A stretch of 64,000 nt of DNA from Chloroflexota bacterium (GCA_016197225.1 JACPWC010000013.1:1-64000), one strand, 5' to 3'. Positions 8,865 to 17,725 are shown, counted from the stretch's first letter. Made by a program: numbers and translations. Notes: generated by a model from the sequence alone, not told the origin.

Positions 8865-9587
8865 ATGCGCCCTAAAAGCATCTCCGTCTTCTTCCCGGCC
8901 TACAATGACGCCGGCACTATCCCGACGATGATCATCCGGGCCATGCAAACCCTGCCGGAGGTGTCGGACGACTACGAGATCATCGTCATCAACGACGGCT
9001 CCACCGACGACACGGGCCGGGTGCTGGACGAGATGAGCCGCCACTATCCCCAACTCCGGGTCATTCATCACAACCAGCCCAGCGGCTACGGCGGCGTCTT
9101 GCGTGCCGGTTTTGCCGCCGCCAAAAAAGATTGGATCTTTTACACCGACGGCGACGCCCAGTATGACTCCCGCGAACTGGCTCTGCTGGCCCGCGCCGCC
9201 GATGACGGCGTTGACATGGTGCAGGGTTACAAAATCAAGCGTCACGACCCGTTTCACCGGGTCGTCATCGGCCTGCTCTACCAATACTTTGTCAAGCTCG
9301 TCTTCGGCCTGTCTATTCGCGACGTGGACTGCGACTTTCGTCTGATGCGGCGCGCCATCTTCGATAAAGTGCTTCTCGAATCGACGACCGGCACCATCAC
9401 TTTTGAAATGGTGAAGAAGATTCAGGACGCCGGCTGTCGAATCGTCGAAGTGCCGGTGCATCACTGGTATCGTCAGTACGGCCTATCGCAGTTCTTCAAC
9501 TTCCCCCGCGTGGCCCGCACTCTGGTGGCTCTGGTTGGCTGGTGGTGGCGGCTGGTGGTTGTGCGCGAACACCTCAAAAACAAATGA
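8865..9587 (+). CDS. Glycosyltransferase family 2 (polyprenyl-phosphate sugar transferase type)
   Basis: The 240-residue product is a GT-A fold family 2 enzyme: SVFFPAYNDAGTI at the start, IIVINDGSTDDTGRVLDE for nucleotide binding, YTDGDAQYD as the DXD metal motif near residue 95, and RDVDCDFRLMRR with the catalytic Asp region near 155. A weakly hydrophobic C-terminus (TLVALVGWWWRLVVV) may associate with the membrane. Size and pattern resemble dolichyl/undecaprenyl-phosphate sugar transferases. The next gene encodes a sugar aminotransferase, so both may serve surface glycan synthesis. Confidence 0.88.
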   Translation: MRPKSISVFFPAYNDAGTIPTMIIRAMQTLPEVSDDYEIIVINDGSTDDTGRVLDEMSRHYPQLRVIHHNQPSGYGGVLRAGFAAAKKDWIFYTDGDAQYDSRELALLARAADDGVDMVQGYKIKRHDPFHRVVIGLLYQYFVKLVFGLSIRDVDCDFRLMRRAIFDKVLLESTTGTITFEMVKKIQDAGCRIVEVPVHHWYRQYGLSQFFNFPRVARTLVALVGWWWRLVVVREHLKNK

Positions 9588-9590
9588 CAT

Positions 9591-9647
9591 CACAATTTGC
9601 AATGCACAACAACGAATTGTGAATTGAGCGTTGTGCCTTGAGTATTG
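9591..9647 (+). repeat. Word-repeat hairpin (CACAATT / GTTGTGC)
   Basis: CACAATT with its inverse AATTGTG and GCACAAC (9604-9610) with its inverse GTTGTGC (9630-9636) fill the spacer up to the next start codon. Confidence 0.6.
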
Positions 9648-9650
9648 CCC

Positions 9651-10739
9651 ATGATCCCTCAAGCCAATCCCGGCGCATCCTACCGCGCTCACAAAGCAGA
9701 GATTGACGAGGCCATCCGCCGTGTGACCGAATCGGGCTGGTACATTCTTGGCCCCGAAGTCGAAGCGTTCGAGGCCGAGTTCGCGGCCTACGTCGGCGTC
9801 AAGCACTGCATCGGCGTCGCCAACGGCACGGACGCGCTTCGCATTGCTGTTCAAGCCGCCATTCCATATCGCGGCGTGGAAGGCGTCACGGTCTCCATGA
9901 CAGCTACGGCCACCGTCGCCGCCATCGTCGAGGCCGGCTGGCAACCGATCCTGCTCGACATCCTGCCCGACGAATTCACCCTCGACCCGTCGGCGCTCGA
10001 AACAGCCTTGACCGCGCCGAGTATGTTCATCGTGCCGGTGCATCTATACGGCCAACCGGCGCGCATGGCCGAGATCATGCAATTGGCTGAAGAGCGCGGG
10101 GCGGTCGTGATCGAAGACTGCGCGCAAGCGCACGGCGCAATTTATCGGGGCAAACGAGTCGGCTCGTTCGGCGCGGCGGCGGCGTTCAGTTTTTATCCGA
10201 CCAAGAATTTGGGGGCGTTGGGCGACGGCGGGGCTATCGTCACCGACTCGGACGAAGTTGCGGCGCGGGCGCGGCTTCTGCGAATGTACGGCTGGCGCGA
10301 ACGTTACATCTCCGAGAGTCACGGCCTCAACAGCCGCCTTGACGAACTGCAAGCCGCCATCCTGCGCGTCAAACTTCGCCATTTGGACGACAACAATGCC
10401 CGCCGCATTCGCATCGCCGAAACGTACAACTCAGCCTTTGCCGGGCTTGACCTGAGGCTACCTCCAGCTGGCGGTGTCTACCATCAGTACGTCATCCGCC
10501 ACCCAAAGCGCGAGGCGCTTAAACAAGGGTTGGCCGCCAGCGGCGTGGGAACTTCGATCTTGTACCCGATCCCCGTTCACCTGCAACCCGCCTACGCCGA
10601 CGACCCGCCCCTCAGCCTGCCCGTCACCGAGCAGTTTGCCCGCGAGCTTCTTTGCCTGCCGATTTACCCGGAATTGAGCGATGCAGAAGTGGAAACGGTT
10701 TGTGAAGCAGTGAAAGATGCACTAACAAATCGAACCTGA
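9651..10739 (+). CDS. DegT/DnrJ/EryC1/StrS family sugar aminotransferase
   Basis: The product has 362 residues from the ATG at 9651; a TTG two codons earlier is possible. It is a fold-type I PLP enzyme: GVANGTDALRIAV binds the phosphate, VIEDCAQAHGA supplies the ring-stacking and ring-nitrogen Asp segment, and SFYPTKNLGALGDGG holds the PLP lysine, Lys185. The C-terminal part has NSRLDELQAAILRVKL, typical of the family. Members transaminate keto-sugar nucleotides in O-antigen, glycoprotein or antibiotic sugar pathways. The upstream glycosyltransferase fits a role in a surface polysaccharide. Confidence 0.9.
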   Translation: MIPQANPGASYRAHKAEIDEAIRRVTESGWYILGPEVEAFEAEFAAYVGVKHCIGVANGTDALRIAVQAAIPYRGVEGVTVSMTATATVAAIVEAGWQPILLDILPDEFTLDPSALETALTAPSMFIVPVHLYGQPARMAEIMQLAEERGAVVIEDCAQAHGAIYRGKRVGSFGAAAAFSFYPTKNLGALGDGGAIVTDSDEVAARARLLRMYGWRERYISESHGLNSRLDELQAAILRVKLRHLDDNNARRIRIAETYNSAFAGLDLRLPPAGGVYHQYVIRHPKREALKQGLAASGVGTSILYPIPVHLQPAYADDPPLSLPVTEQFARELLCLPIYPELSDAEVETVCEAVKDALTNRT

Positions 10740-10777
10740 AACTGAGCCCGGCGCTGGATGGGCTAAAATAAAACACT

Positions 10778-12706
10778 ATGACCCAACCGCCCACCAAAGC
10801 TGAAGACGAGACCGGCATTATTCACCGGGTCGCTCGCTACAAGCCACGCCTCTCGTGGCGCACGTGGCTCATTGGCCGCCCCATGCCCACCGCCGACGCT
10901 CCACACCAGACCATCAGCAAGGCAGTGGGGTTGGCCGTGTTTGGGGCTGACGCCCTCTCATCTATTGCCTATGCGCCGCAAGAGATGCTCGTCATTTTGG
11001 CCGCGGCCGGAACAGCAGCCTTTAGCTATGCCTTCCCTATATCGCTCGTCATCACCGCCCTGCTTGCCATCGTCACCATTTCATACCAACAAACTATTCA
11101 CACCTACCCCAATGGCGGCGGAGCGTATACCGTGGCCTACGACAATCTGGGCATATTGGCCGCGCAGGTGGCAGGCGCGGCCCTGCTCATAGACTATATC
11201 CTCTTAGCCGCCGTCGCTGTCTCATCGGGGATGGCGCAGATTGTTTCGGCGTATCCGGCCCTGTTTCCCTATCGCGTGGCGTTAGCCATTGGGCTGTTAA
11301 TGCTCATCACCATTGCCAACCTGCGGGGCGTTAAAGAGTCGGGCGCGGCTTTCTCGGTGCCCACTTATTTCTTTTTGGCGATGACCATCCTTGTCGTTGG
11401 CGTCGGTTTCTTCCGTTACCTGACGGGCACGCTGGGAGGAGTGATCTCACCGCCGCCTATGAACGTAGTCCACGGCTCGGAGCCACTGACGCTCTTTCTC
11501 CTCTTGCGCGCGTTCTCCAACGGCACCACCGCCCTTACCGGTGTGGAGTGCATTTCCAACGGGGTTACCGCCTTCAGAGAGCCACGGACACACAACGCGG
11601 CGCTGACAGTGCTCTGGATGTCGGCGATTCTGGGGGTGCTGTTCCTCAGCATCACCTACCTGCTCGGCGTGATTGGCGCTCTTCCGTCTGAAGAAGAGAC
11701 GGTGATCTCGCAACTCGCCCGCACCGCCTTCGGCAGCCGCGGCCTGCTTTACCTGGGCGCCATCGCGGCCACTACGATCATCTTGATTCTGGCGACCAAC
11801 ACAGCCTTTGCGGGCTTTCCACGCCTGAGCGCGGTCATTGCCCAGGATGGTTTTATGCCCCGGCAGTTTTCCTATCGTGGCAGCCGATTAGTGTTCTCTT
11901 ACGGTATTATCGCCCTCACGGTCATTGCCAGTTTGCTCATTGCGATCTTCCGCGCCAGCGTCACCGCCCTCATTCCGCTGTGGGCGGTGGGCGTGTTTCT
12001 ATCGTTCACCCTCTCGCAGGCCGGAATGGCGCGGCATTGGTGGAAGGCAGGCCGCGCCGCACGCGCCTCAGGGACTCTTGCTGAGTCGGGCTGGCAGTGG
12101 AAACTTGTAGTGAATGGCCTGGGATCTATCTGCACCGCTATCGTGACGCTGGTGTTTGCGATTACCAAGTTCCGCGATGGCGCATGGATCATTGCCCTGC
12201 TTCTGCCGACTGTGGTAGCCGGGTTCTTCGCTGTTCATCGCCATTATCAAAACCTGGCGCGCGATTTATCGCTGGAGGATTACGGCCAGCCGCCACGTGC
12301 GCGGCGGCATCGCGTCATCATACCGGTCAGCGGGATTCATCGGGGCACGCTCGAAGCGCTCGATTACGCCCGTTCACTCTCGCCTGATGTAACCGCTGTG
12401 CATATTTCCATTGATCCGACCCAGGCCGAACGGGTGCGCCAGGCCTGGAAATGGTGGGGCGATGGCGTGCGACTGGTGATTATCGAATCGCCCTATCGCG
12501 CTTTTCTAGAGCCGTTTCTGGAGTATGTAGATGGCGTGTGCGCTCAGCGCCAGGGCCACGAGCGGGTGACCATCGTGGTGCCGCAGTTCGTGCCGCAACG
12601 CTGGTGGCATAATCTTCTGCACACGCAAACGGCTTTCTGGTTACGGTTTGTGTTGCTGTTTCGCAATGGGGTTGTAATTACCGAAGTGCCTTACCAGGTG
12701 GATTGA
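10778..12706 (+). CDS. APC superfamily permease, KimA/YdaO-like (probable K+ uptake)
   Basis: The product has 642 residues, close to KimA-type proteins. About twelve membrane segments occupy residues 45-480, beginning with the conserved SKAVGLAVFGADALSSIAYAPQEML and YPNGGGAYTVAYDNLG. A cytoplasmic C-terminal domain of about 150 residues follows (HRVIIPVSGIHRGTLEALDYARSL) with a USP-like alpha/beta look. Characterised relatives in Firmicutes are proton-coupled potassium importers controlled by c-di-AMP. The older label amino-acid permease cannot be excluded from sequence. It is monocistronic and ends at a convergent terminator. Confidence 0.82.
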   Translation: MTQPPTKAEDETGIIHRVARYKPRLSWRTWLIGRPMPTADAPHQTISKAVGLAVFGADALSSIAYAPQEMLVILAAAGTAAFSYAFPISLVITALLAIVTISYQQTIHTYPNGGGAYTVAYDNLGILAAQVAGAALLIDYILLAAVAVSSGMAQIVSAYPALFPYRVALAIGLLMLITIANLRGVKESGAAFSVPTYFFLAMTILVVGVGFFRYLTGTLGGVISPPPMNVVHGSEPLTLFLLLRAFSNGTTALTGVECISNGVTAFREPRTHNAALTVLWMSAILGVLFLSITYLLGVIGALPSEEETVISQLARTAFGSRGLLYLGAIAATTIILILATNTAFAGFPRLSAVIAQDGFMPRQFSYRGSRLVFSYGIIALTVIASLLIAIFRASVTALIPLWAVGVFLSFTLSQAGMARHWWKAGRAARASGTLAESGWQWKLVVNGLGSICTAIVTLVFAITKFRDGAWIIALLLPTVVAGFFAVHRHYQNLARDLSLEDYGQPPRARRHRVIIPVSGIHRGTLEALDYARSLSPDVTAVHISIDPTQAERVRQAWKWWGDGVRLVIIESPYRAFLEPFLEYVDGVCAQRQGHERVTIVVPQFVPQRWWHNLLHTQTAFWLRFVLLFRNGVVITEVPYQVD

Positions 12707-12736
12707 TGAAGAACCGCTCTTCCAGCAGACAGGAAG

Positions 12737-12774
12737 CGGAAAGGCGGATGGAGCGCACACCATCCGCTTTTCCG
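12737..12774. terminator. Bidirectional terminator hairpin between convergent genes
   Basis: A 15-base-pair stem (CGGAAAGGCGGATGG with CCATCCGCTTTTCCG, one G-T pair) and an eight-base loop separate two convergent genes. The T-run is short in both directions. Confidence 0.65.
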
Positions 12775-12796
12775 TTTAGAAAGTTCATTGGAAGCT

Positions 12797-13351
12797 CTAT
12801 TGCCCGAACATCCCCGCATTCTGCTTTGTATACTCGTTCAAAAAGTATGTCGAGACGCCCACCAGCGCCCAGGTGAGCGGCACGGTACAACAGAAGGAAA
12901 AGCCAACTGTAAAGAAAGCAGCTACCAGACCAATCACGTTCCAGACCAGCACGCCCAACAACCACGCCAGGCCAACCGCGATATTGCCGCTGTACATCCA
13001 GCCAATGCCAAGAAAACCAAAGACGCCGGGCAGAACTTCCAGCACCAGAGCAATGGTGCGATCTTTTGCGCCAGCGGGCGCGGCGGCAGGCGGCGAATAA
13101 CTTGGCTGGGGCGGAGTGTATAAAGGGGGCGGCGGCGGTGGAGTGAAAGCCGGTTCGGGCGGTGGCGGCGAGATATATTCCGGCGGCACTTCGGGCGGAG
13201 TTGGCGCGGCGGGTGTTTCCTCAGAGGCGGTCGCCACTGAGTCGGTCATCAATTTCTCTTCGGTCGCCGTCGCCGTCAAATCCACGCCACAACTGATGCA
13301 AAACTTTCCGGTATCGGGATTTTGCGTACCACAAGACGGGCAGGTAATCAT
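12797..13351 (-). CDS. Zinc-ribbon membrane protein with proline-rich linker
   Basis: From the ATG at 13351 (AGGAGAG upstream) the product has 184 residues; an upstream in-frame ATG at 13387 lies inside a repeat hairpin and is less likely. The order is a zinc ribbon CPSCGTQNPDTGKFCISCG (residues 4-22), a Pro-rich linker with runs of four to six prolines (about 50-105), and a membrane domain with two or three hydrophobic segments (LVLEVLPGVFGFLGIGWMYSG, VGLAWLLGVLVWNVIGLVAAFF). The membrane part resembles small TM2-like proteins. It is the last gene of the five-gene minus-strand set at 12797-17699 and probably acts with it; its own function is unknown. Confidence 0.8.
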   Translation of the reverse strand: MITCPSCGTQNPDTGKFCISCGVDLTATATEEKLMTDSVATASEETPAAPTPPEVPPEYISPPPPEPAFTPPPPPPLYTPPQPSYSPPAAAPAGAKDRTIALVLEVLPGVFGFLGIGWMYSGNIAVGLAWLLGVLVWNVIGLVAAFFTVGFSFCCTVPLTWALVGVSTYFLNEYTKQNAGMFGQ

Positions 13352-13372
13352 TTCACTCTCCTGAAAAGAAAG

Positions 13373-13443
13373 AACGCTGATTTCCACAGACCTTCATCAA
13401 CGATCTGCGCCAATCAGCGTTCATCTGCGTTTATCCGCGTTCA
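13373..13443 (-). repeat. Word-repeat hairpin (AACGCTGATT, TCTGCGTT)
   Basis: AACGCTGATT (13373-13382) and its perfect inverse AATCAGCGTT (13412-13421) flank related words ATCTGCG and ATCCGCG. The element fills the gap between two co-directional genes. Confidence 0.7.
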
Positions 13444-13445
13444 CC

Positions 13446-14519
13446 TCAAGAGGCCAGGAAGTCGTCCAGCACCTTCTTGGAAATCTTGTACTGACTGCCG
13501 ATCTGCTTGGCCTTGATCTGGCCGTCGCTGATTAACTTCATCACGTCGGCTTCAGAGACTTGTAGATAGGATGCGGCCTGGGTCGGGTTCATCACATCGG
13601 GGGCCGGGCCGCCGCTCGGCGCGGCTGGGGCCACCGGGGCCGCTCCGCCCGCCGGCGCGGGCGGTTGCATCCCGCCCTGGAAGGCCTGGCCCATGATGTT
13701 GCCAATGCCAATACCGGCGCCGATGCCGGCAGTGAGGCCCGCGCCACCGCCCGGATTCTTGGCCGCGTCGCGCATAGCATCCGCCGCCTGCAATTGCATG
13801 TAAGTCTGCATGTCGAGCATGCCCATCGCCCGCAATTCTTCCGCCGACTTCGACGAAGGCTTGATGTTCTCGACGTAGAACGACTTGAGGGTGATGCCGA
13901 TGGCCTTGAAGTCGTCCTGGGCTTTGGCCCGCACGCCCGCGCCGATCTCTTCAGTGAGGCCGATGATGTCGAGCACCGACTTGCCCTGCTTGGTGCCAAG
14001 CTCGCCGAGCAGGTCTTGAAGCTTGGAGAGGATCATCGAGCGGAAGCGGCCTTGAATGTCGGCAGTGGTGTAAGCGCCCTGCGCGCCGACGATTTGAGCC
14101 ACGAACTGTTGCGGGTTGCTCACTTGAAACGAATAGGAGCCGAACGCTTGCAGAAGCGCAATGCCCAAACCCACGCCCGGATTCTTCACGATGATGGGTT
14201 GCGGCGTGCCCCACTTCTGGTCGGCAAACTCGCGCACGGCCACGTAATACACTTCGGCGGTGAACGGCGAGCGCTCGTTGAACAGCTTGCCCACCCAGTC
14301 GCGAACGAACGGGATGTTGGCGGTGGTGATGGTGTGCCGCCCGGGGCCAAAGGTGTCGAGCGCCCGGCCATCGCGGAAGAAGACCGCGTTCTGGCTCTCG
14401 CGCACGATCACCTGCGAGCCCATCTGAAAATCGCCGGGGCCAGACTCGGGAAAGCGATGCACAATCTCGTTGCGCATCTCATCGGGATATTCAATCACAT
14501 CAAAAATACGACGAGCCAT
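13446..14519 (-). CDS. SPFH-domain (YdjI-like) protein with C-terminal helix-turn-helix
   Basis: The 357-residue product starts with the YdjI/virion-core type of SPFH domain: VIVRESQNAVFFRDGRALDTFGPGRHTI near residues 35-65, then PIIVKNPGVGLGIALLQAFGSYSFQV, and a helical region to about 240. A Gly/Pro/Ala-rich low-complexity linker (about 245-305) leads to MNPTQAASYLQVSEADVMKLISDGQIKAKQIG, an excisionase/MerR-like helix-turn-helix of about 50 residues. SPFH proteins assemble on membranes; in Bacillus the YdjI relative works with PspA- and zinc-ribbon-type partners in envelope stress. The DNA-binding-like tail is unusual for the family, and the linker is compatible with a peripheral scaffold that also binds DNA. 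Confidence 0.85.
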   Translation of the reverse strand: MARRIFDVIEYPDEMRNEIVHRFPESGPGDFQMGSQVIVRESQNAVFFRDGRALDTFGPGRHTITTANIPFVRDWVGKLFNERSPFTAEVYYVAVREFADQKWGTPQPIIVKNPGVGLGIALLQAFGSYSFQVSNPQQFVAQIVGAQGAYTTADIQGRFRSMILSKLQDLLGELGTKQGKSVLDIIGLTEEIGAGVRAKAQDDFKAIGITLKSFYVENIKPSSKSAEELRAMGMLDMQTYMQLQAADAMRDAAKNPGGGAGLTAGIGAGIGIGNIMGQAFQGGMQPPAPAGGAAPVAPAAPSGGPAPDVMNPTQAASYLQVSEADVMKLISDGQIKAKQIGSQYKISKKVLDDFLAS

Positions 14520-14548
14520 GTAAGTCCTCCGTTGGGGTCAGTTCCTTT

Positions 14549-14584
14549 TTCCTTGATTCCTTCTTTTGCCGGGGAATCAAGGAA
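14549..14584. repeat. 12-bp inverted repeat between operon genes
   Basis: TTCCTTGATTCC and its perfect inverse GGAATCAAGGAA enclose a 12-base loop in the spacer before the SPFH gene. It may stabilise or attenuate the message. Confidence 0.65.
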
Positions 14585-14607
14585 ACGAGGGAGAGAAGGG
14601 AAATTAA

Positions 14608-15120
14608 CTATGAGGTAATCACATCTTTGCGGCGGTCGAAGGCGGTGACGCATTCGGCGCAAATGTTGGTCAGGTTGCGGATGGCGGCGGGGAGGCCGTC
14701 GGTGCCGACCGAGGCGTCCACGTTGTCCACGGCGCTGGTCACCCGGCCTACGCCTTCCAGCAGTTGGTTGTCGAAGTCGTAGAGCTTCGCCAGTTCGGCG
14801 TCGTTGATCTTCACTGCGCCGAACAGCCCGCCGTAACCGTAAGAGGCCGTCTTCATCCCGTCAATAAAGTTGCGAAGCTTGATGGCGGCGGCTTCCATGT
14901 TGTCAATCTGATCGATCATCCCTTCGCCAATCATTCGCCGCTGAATTTCAGAGATGCGCGCCCACTGTTCGTCGTAGCGCTGGGCCAGCGTCTCACGCAA
15001 CATTTTGTCGGCGGTGCGCCGCTGTTCTTCCTTGAGGTAGCCGCCGAAGCCCGGAACCTTGCCGGCGATCTTCTCAAGCAAGTTCTGTGAGTCAGTTATT
15101 TTAGAAAACATATCGGTCAT
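14608..15120 (-). CDS. Conserved helical cytoplasmic protein of the SPFH operon
   Basis: The 170-residue product has no signal peptide and no membrane segment. It is mostly charged helix, with KEEQRRTADKMLRETLAQRYDEQWARISEIQRRM around residues 30-65 predicted as coiled coil, a Gly/Tyr-rich loop (ASYGYGGLFGAV) and a single C-terminal Cys pair in LTNICAECV. I do not recognise a family. Its place between the SPFH gene and a winged-helix/zinc-ribbon membrane gene suggests a soluble adaptor. Functionally it occupies the position that PspA-like coiled-coil proteins have in comparable operons, but no PspA similarity is visible. Confidence 0.75.
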   Translation of the reverse strand: MTDMFSKITDSQNLLEKIAGKVPGFGGYLKEEQRRTADKMLRETLAQRYDEQWARISEIQRRMIGEGMIDQIDNMEAAAIKLRNFIDGMKTASYGYGGLFGAVKINDAELAKLYDFDNQLLEGVGRVTSAVDNVDASVGTDGLPAAIRNLTNICAECVTAFDRRKDVITS

Positions 15121-15212
15121 TGAGTGTCTCTCCTTCGTAGACTTAGACAGTGGACAGAACAGAATGTTTCAAGCCGCTTTTTGGGACAACGGATGAAACG
15201 AATGTAACAGAC

Positions 15213-15728
15213 CTATAAAAAGTACTCTGTGCCGCAGTGCCGGCACTTGATGACGCCTTTGCCGGCCAGCGACACCTGCCCGCCGCACCGTTTGCATTCG
15301 TGCAAGTCGCGCAATTGCGCGGCCTGGGCGCTGTACAGCACGCCATCTTCCCAGTTGATGTAGCCGCTGAACACGCCCATGCCCACCAGATTGTACACCC
15401 AATTTTGAACTTGCTCGCGCGTCGCCTTCAGCTCAAGCACCAGGTCGCTAATCCGCACTTCGCCGCGCGCCGCCACCGCGTCCAAAATCCGGCGTTGCTT
15501 GGCCATCACTTCTTCCTGCTGGCCTTCCTGCCCGGCTCTGACGACGAGAAAGATTCCAGCGCCAAAAAGCGGCAGGCTGATGATCATCAGCAGGATAATG
15601 CCAACGCCCAAACCGGCCACCGTCAGATCAGCCGCCACCTGGAAGACGAGCAAAACGGCCAGCCCGACGACGAACACCGCCGCCCCGCTCCCTGCCAGCA
15701 AAAATCCCATCACTCGACCAGATTTCAT
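15213..15728 (-). CDS. Membrane protein with winged helix and zinc ribbon
   Basis: The 171-residue product has two adjacent membrane segments (VMGFLLAGSGAAVFVVGLAVLLVF and VGIILLMIISLPLFGAGIFLVV). A cytoplasmic part follows with a winged-helix-like stretch, RRILDAVAARGEVRISDLVLELKATREQVQNWVYNLVGMGVFSGYI, and a C-terminal zinc ribbon CKRCG...CRHCG. The combination suggests a membrane-bound sensor or adaptor that binds protein or nucleic acid partners. It lies in the same minus-strand set as the SPFH and DUF2207 proteins, 15 bases after the DUF2207 stop. Confidence 0.78.
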   Translation of the reverse strand: MKSGRVMGFLLAGSGAAVFVVGLAVLLVFQVAADLTVAGLGVGIILLMIISLPLFGAGIFLVVRAGQEGQQEEVMAKQRRILDAVAARGEVRISDLVLELKATREQVQNWVYNLVGMGVFSGYINWEDGVLYSAQAAQLRDLHECKRCGGQVSLAGKGVIKCRHCGTEYFL

Positions 15729-15743
15729 TGTCGACTCTCCTCT

Positions 15744-17699
15744 TTACCGAAATCCACGCCGTCCGCCGCCGCTGGAGCCGCCGCCGCGAAAACCGCCGCT
15801 ACTGCGAAAGCCGCCACTTCGGGAACTGCCGCCGCCGCTCCGGAACGTTCGACTGCCACCGCTGGTGCCCCGGCTTCCCCCGCCACTGTATGTGTATTTG
15901 GGTGCTGGCGGCGTCGAGAAGGATCGCCCGGCGGTGTTCAAGGCGGTGATCAGCCCGTCGCCCATCTGGTTGAGGCCGCCGATCATGCTTTCACCCATTT
16001 GGTTTAGGTTGGGCATTTGACCCGCGCCAGTTGGCGAGGCTTCGCCGACGTTTTTGGTAATCGAGCCGGGCGGCGAACCGGTCAGGATCGGTCGAGGCCG
16101 GTAGGTGTACCAGCGCGGCGCGGGAACGACGATGTTGGGGGCTTTGGCAAAGGCGCTTACCCATCGCCGCTCCAGGCCAAAGGCAATGGCATAGGGCAGG
16201 TACTTTTCAAACTGATCCACCGCGCCGGCCACATCTCGATACTTCTGAATGTTGCCCAGATACTTCTGAAAGGCCATCCACTTGGCCGCCTCTTCTGCGC
16301 CCTTGCGAGTCTTGGCCGGCATCCTGCGGCTGAGAGCCGCCAGCCCGATGCCAAACATGACCAGCGGCACAAAGGGACAAATGATGGCCGAGGTGTACGC
16401 AGACCCAATTGCCGCTGCCACAAAGCCCACTATCAAAGTGATGATGACCACCACTACACCGCCAACAATGTAGTTGCCGCGCACGCTGTCCGGGTTGGCC
16501 TTGAACAGGCCCTCTTTTACGGTTTCGGCGTACAACGATGAATTGATGAACGGCAGTTTAGCGAAGAAACTTTCCGGCATCTGGTTCAAGGCGCGCTCGT
16601 TCTGCGTCGCAAAGACGGCGTCGTAGAGCGTTTTTTCGTAGCCGCGCAGTTTATCTGGCTCGCCGCTCTTCTTGAGTGTGAACGAACTGGCCGAGGTTCC
16701 AAACGCGCCCGCAGTTTCCTGAGCCTCCATCGTCACCAGGCCGCGCCGGGCAAAATCAATCAGGGTTGCCGTCAGGTCGCGCATGTCTGCTGTCTCGTCC
16801 ACCAGCGTCCCCACCAAACCCGGCGGCAAGTCCGAGGGCGGCTCGGTGATGTATTCTGGAACCAGGCCGGGGTTGGGATCGCGCCCGAATAAATACCAGA
16901 TCAAATACAGCCCGCCGGGAAGCGCCAGAAGCAGAACCAGGCCCAGGGCGACCAGCCCCAAATTCAGCAGTGGCTTGACAGTATCCTCGTATGTTGCCTG
17001 ACGATCAAACTCGGCCTGCCATGAAGGTTGTGGGCCGTTCACTGCGCCATGCTTGAAAGCCACGCCGATCTCAACGCTTTCATAGGGTTGAATCGTTCCG
17101 GCGCTGGCGTAGGTTACCGTCAGGCTGTCGGGGCTGGTTTCCCAAGCCATCAACGCCCCAAGCGATTCGGGATCGGTGACGACTTCACCGCCGGGCGGCA
17201 GGTGAACGGTGACGGTGGAACTGAGAGCTTGAAATTCAAACTGCTCACTGATCGCTTTGTACTGAAGAATGTCGCCGCTGTCATAGCGCCGGATTGCGCC
17301 GTGAACGGTGTAGGCCAGTTCAAACGTGCGAGTCACATTAGAAGTCGGCGGGAAGAACCAGTCCACGTTGAGTTCACTGCCGCCGCCGGAGACGGCGTAA
17401 GTGTAGTCGGAGTTGCTGGAGGTGTTGAGGTAAGCCTGTCCCGGCTCGGAGACGGCGATGTCGGTGATGCCGTCGGTGTTCTTGAGCGGGATGACGGCGA
17501 AGCCGCTGGTGAACGGCCCGCCGTTAAATTCAATGGCTTGCGTCTCCACCACATGTAAGTCGCCGTTCGGTTGAACGGCGATGTCCACGTCGAAGCGTTG
17601 CCAGGTCACCGACTTGGTCTGCGCCAGCGCCGTGTCCGCCGAAGTTGCCAGGCCGAGGAGCAAGAGGTAGACAATTAACAAAGACAGAGTTTTTCGCAT
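15744..17699 (-). CDS. DUF2207 membrane protein (first gene of the SPFH operon)
   Basis: I place the start at 17699, where GGAGGC precedes an ATG and a typical signal peptide (MRKTLSLLIVYLLLLGLATSADTALA); the frame extends eight codons further up. The product has about 651 residues. The extracytoplasmic N-terminal half is a DUF2207 beta domain (WQRFDVDIAVQPNGDLHVVETQAIEF). Membrane segments lie near residues 250 and 420-450, with a helical cytoplasmic stretch between them. The last 60 residues are a Gly/Ser/Arg-rich tail (GGGSRGTSGGSRTFRSGGG) that is low complexity. The family is widespread and uncharacterised; context points to envelope maintenance. Confidence 0.88.
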   Translation of the reverse strand: MRKTLSLLIVYLLLLGLATSADTALAQTKSVTWQRFDVDIAVQPNGDLHVVETQAIEFNGGPFTSGFAVIPLKNTDGITDIAVSEPGQAYLNTSSNSDYTYAVSGGGSELNVDWFFPPTSNVTRTFELAYTVHGAIRRYDSGDILQYKAISEQFEFQALSSTVTVHLPPGGEVVTDPESLGALMAWETSPDSLTVTYASAGTIQPYESVEIGVAFKHGAVNGPQPSWQAEFDRQATYEDTVKPLLNLGLVALGLVLLLALPGGLYLIWYLFGRDPNPGLVPEYITEPPSDLPPGLVGTLVDETADMRDLTATLIDFARRGLVTMEAQETAGAFGTSASSFTLKKSGEPDKLRGYEKTLYDAVFATQNERALNQMPESFFAKLPFINSSLYAETVKEGLFKANPDSVRGNYIVGGVVVVIITLIVGFVAAAIGSAYTSAIICPFVPLVMFGIGLAALSRRMPAKTRKGAEEAAKWMAFQKYLGNIQKYRDVAGAVDQFEKYLPYAIAFGLERRWVSAFAKAPNIVVPAPRWYTYRPRPILTGSPPGSITKNVGEASPTGAGQMPNLNQMGESMIGGLNQMGDGLITALNTAGRSFSTPPAPKYTYSGGGSRGTSGGSRTFRSGGGSSRSGGFRSSGGFRGGGSSGGGRRGFR

Positions 17700-17725
17700 A
17701 GAGTTAGCCTCCAAAACCAACAATG

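Noticed and set aside
12797-13387. Upstream ATG at 13387 for the zinc-ribbon gene.
   Set aside because: It lies inside a repeat hairpin without a ribosome binding site, whereas the ATG at 13351 has AGGAGAG and starts at the zinc ribbon.
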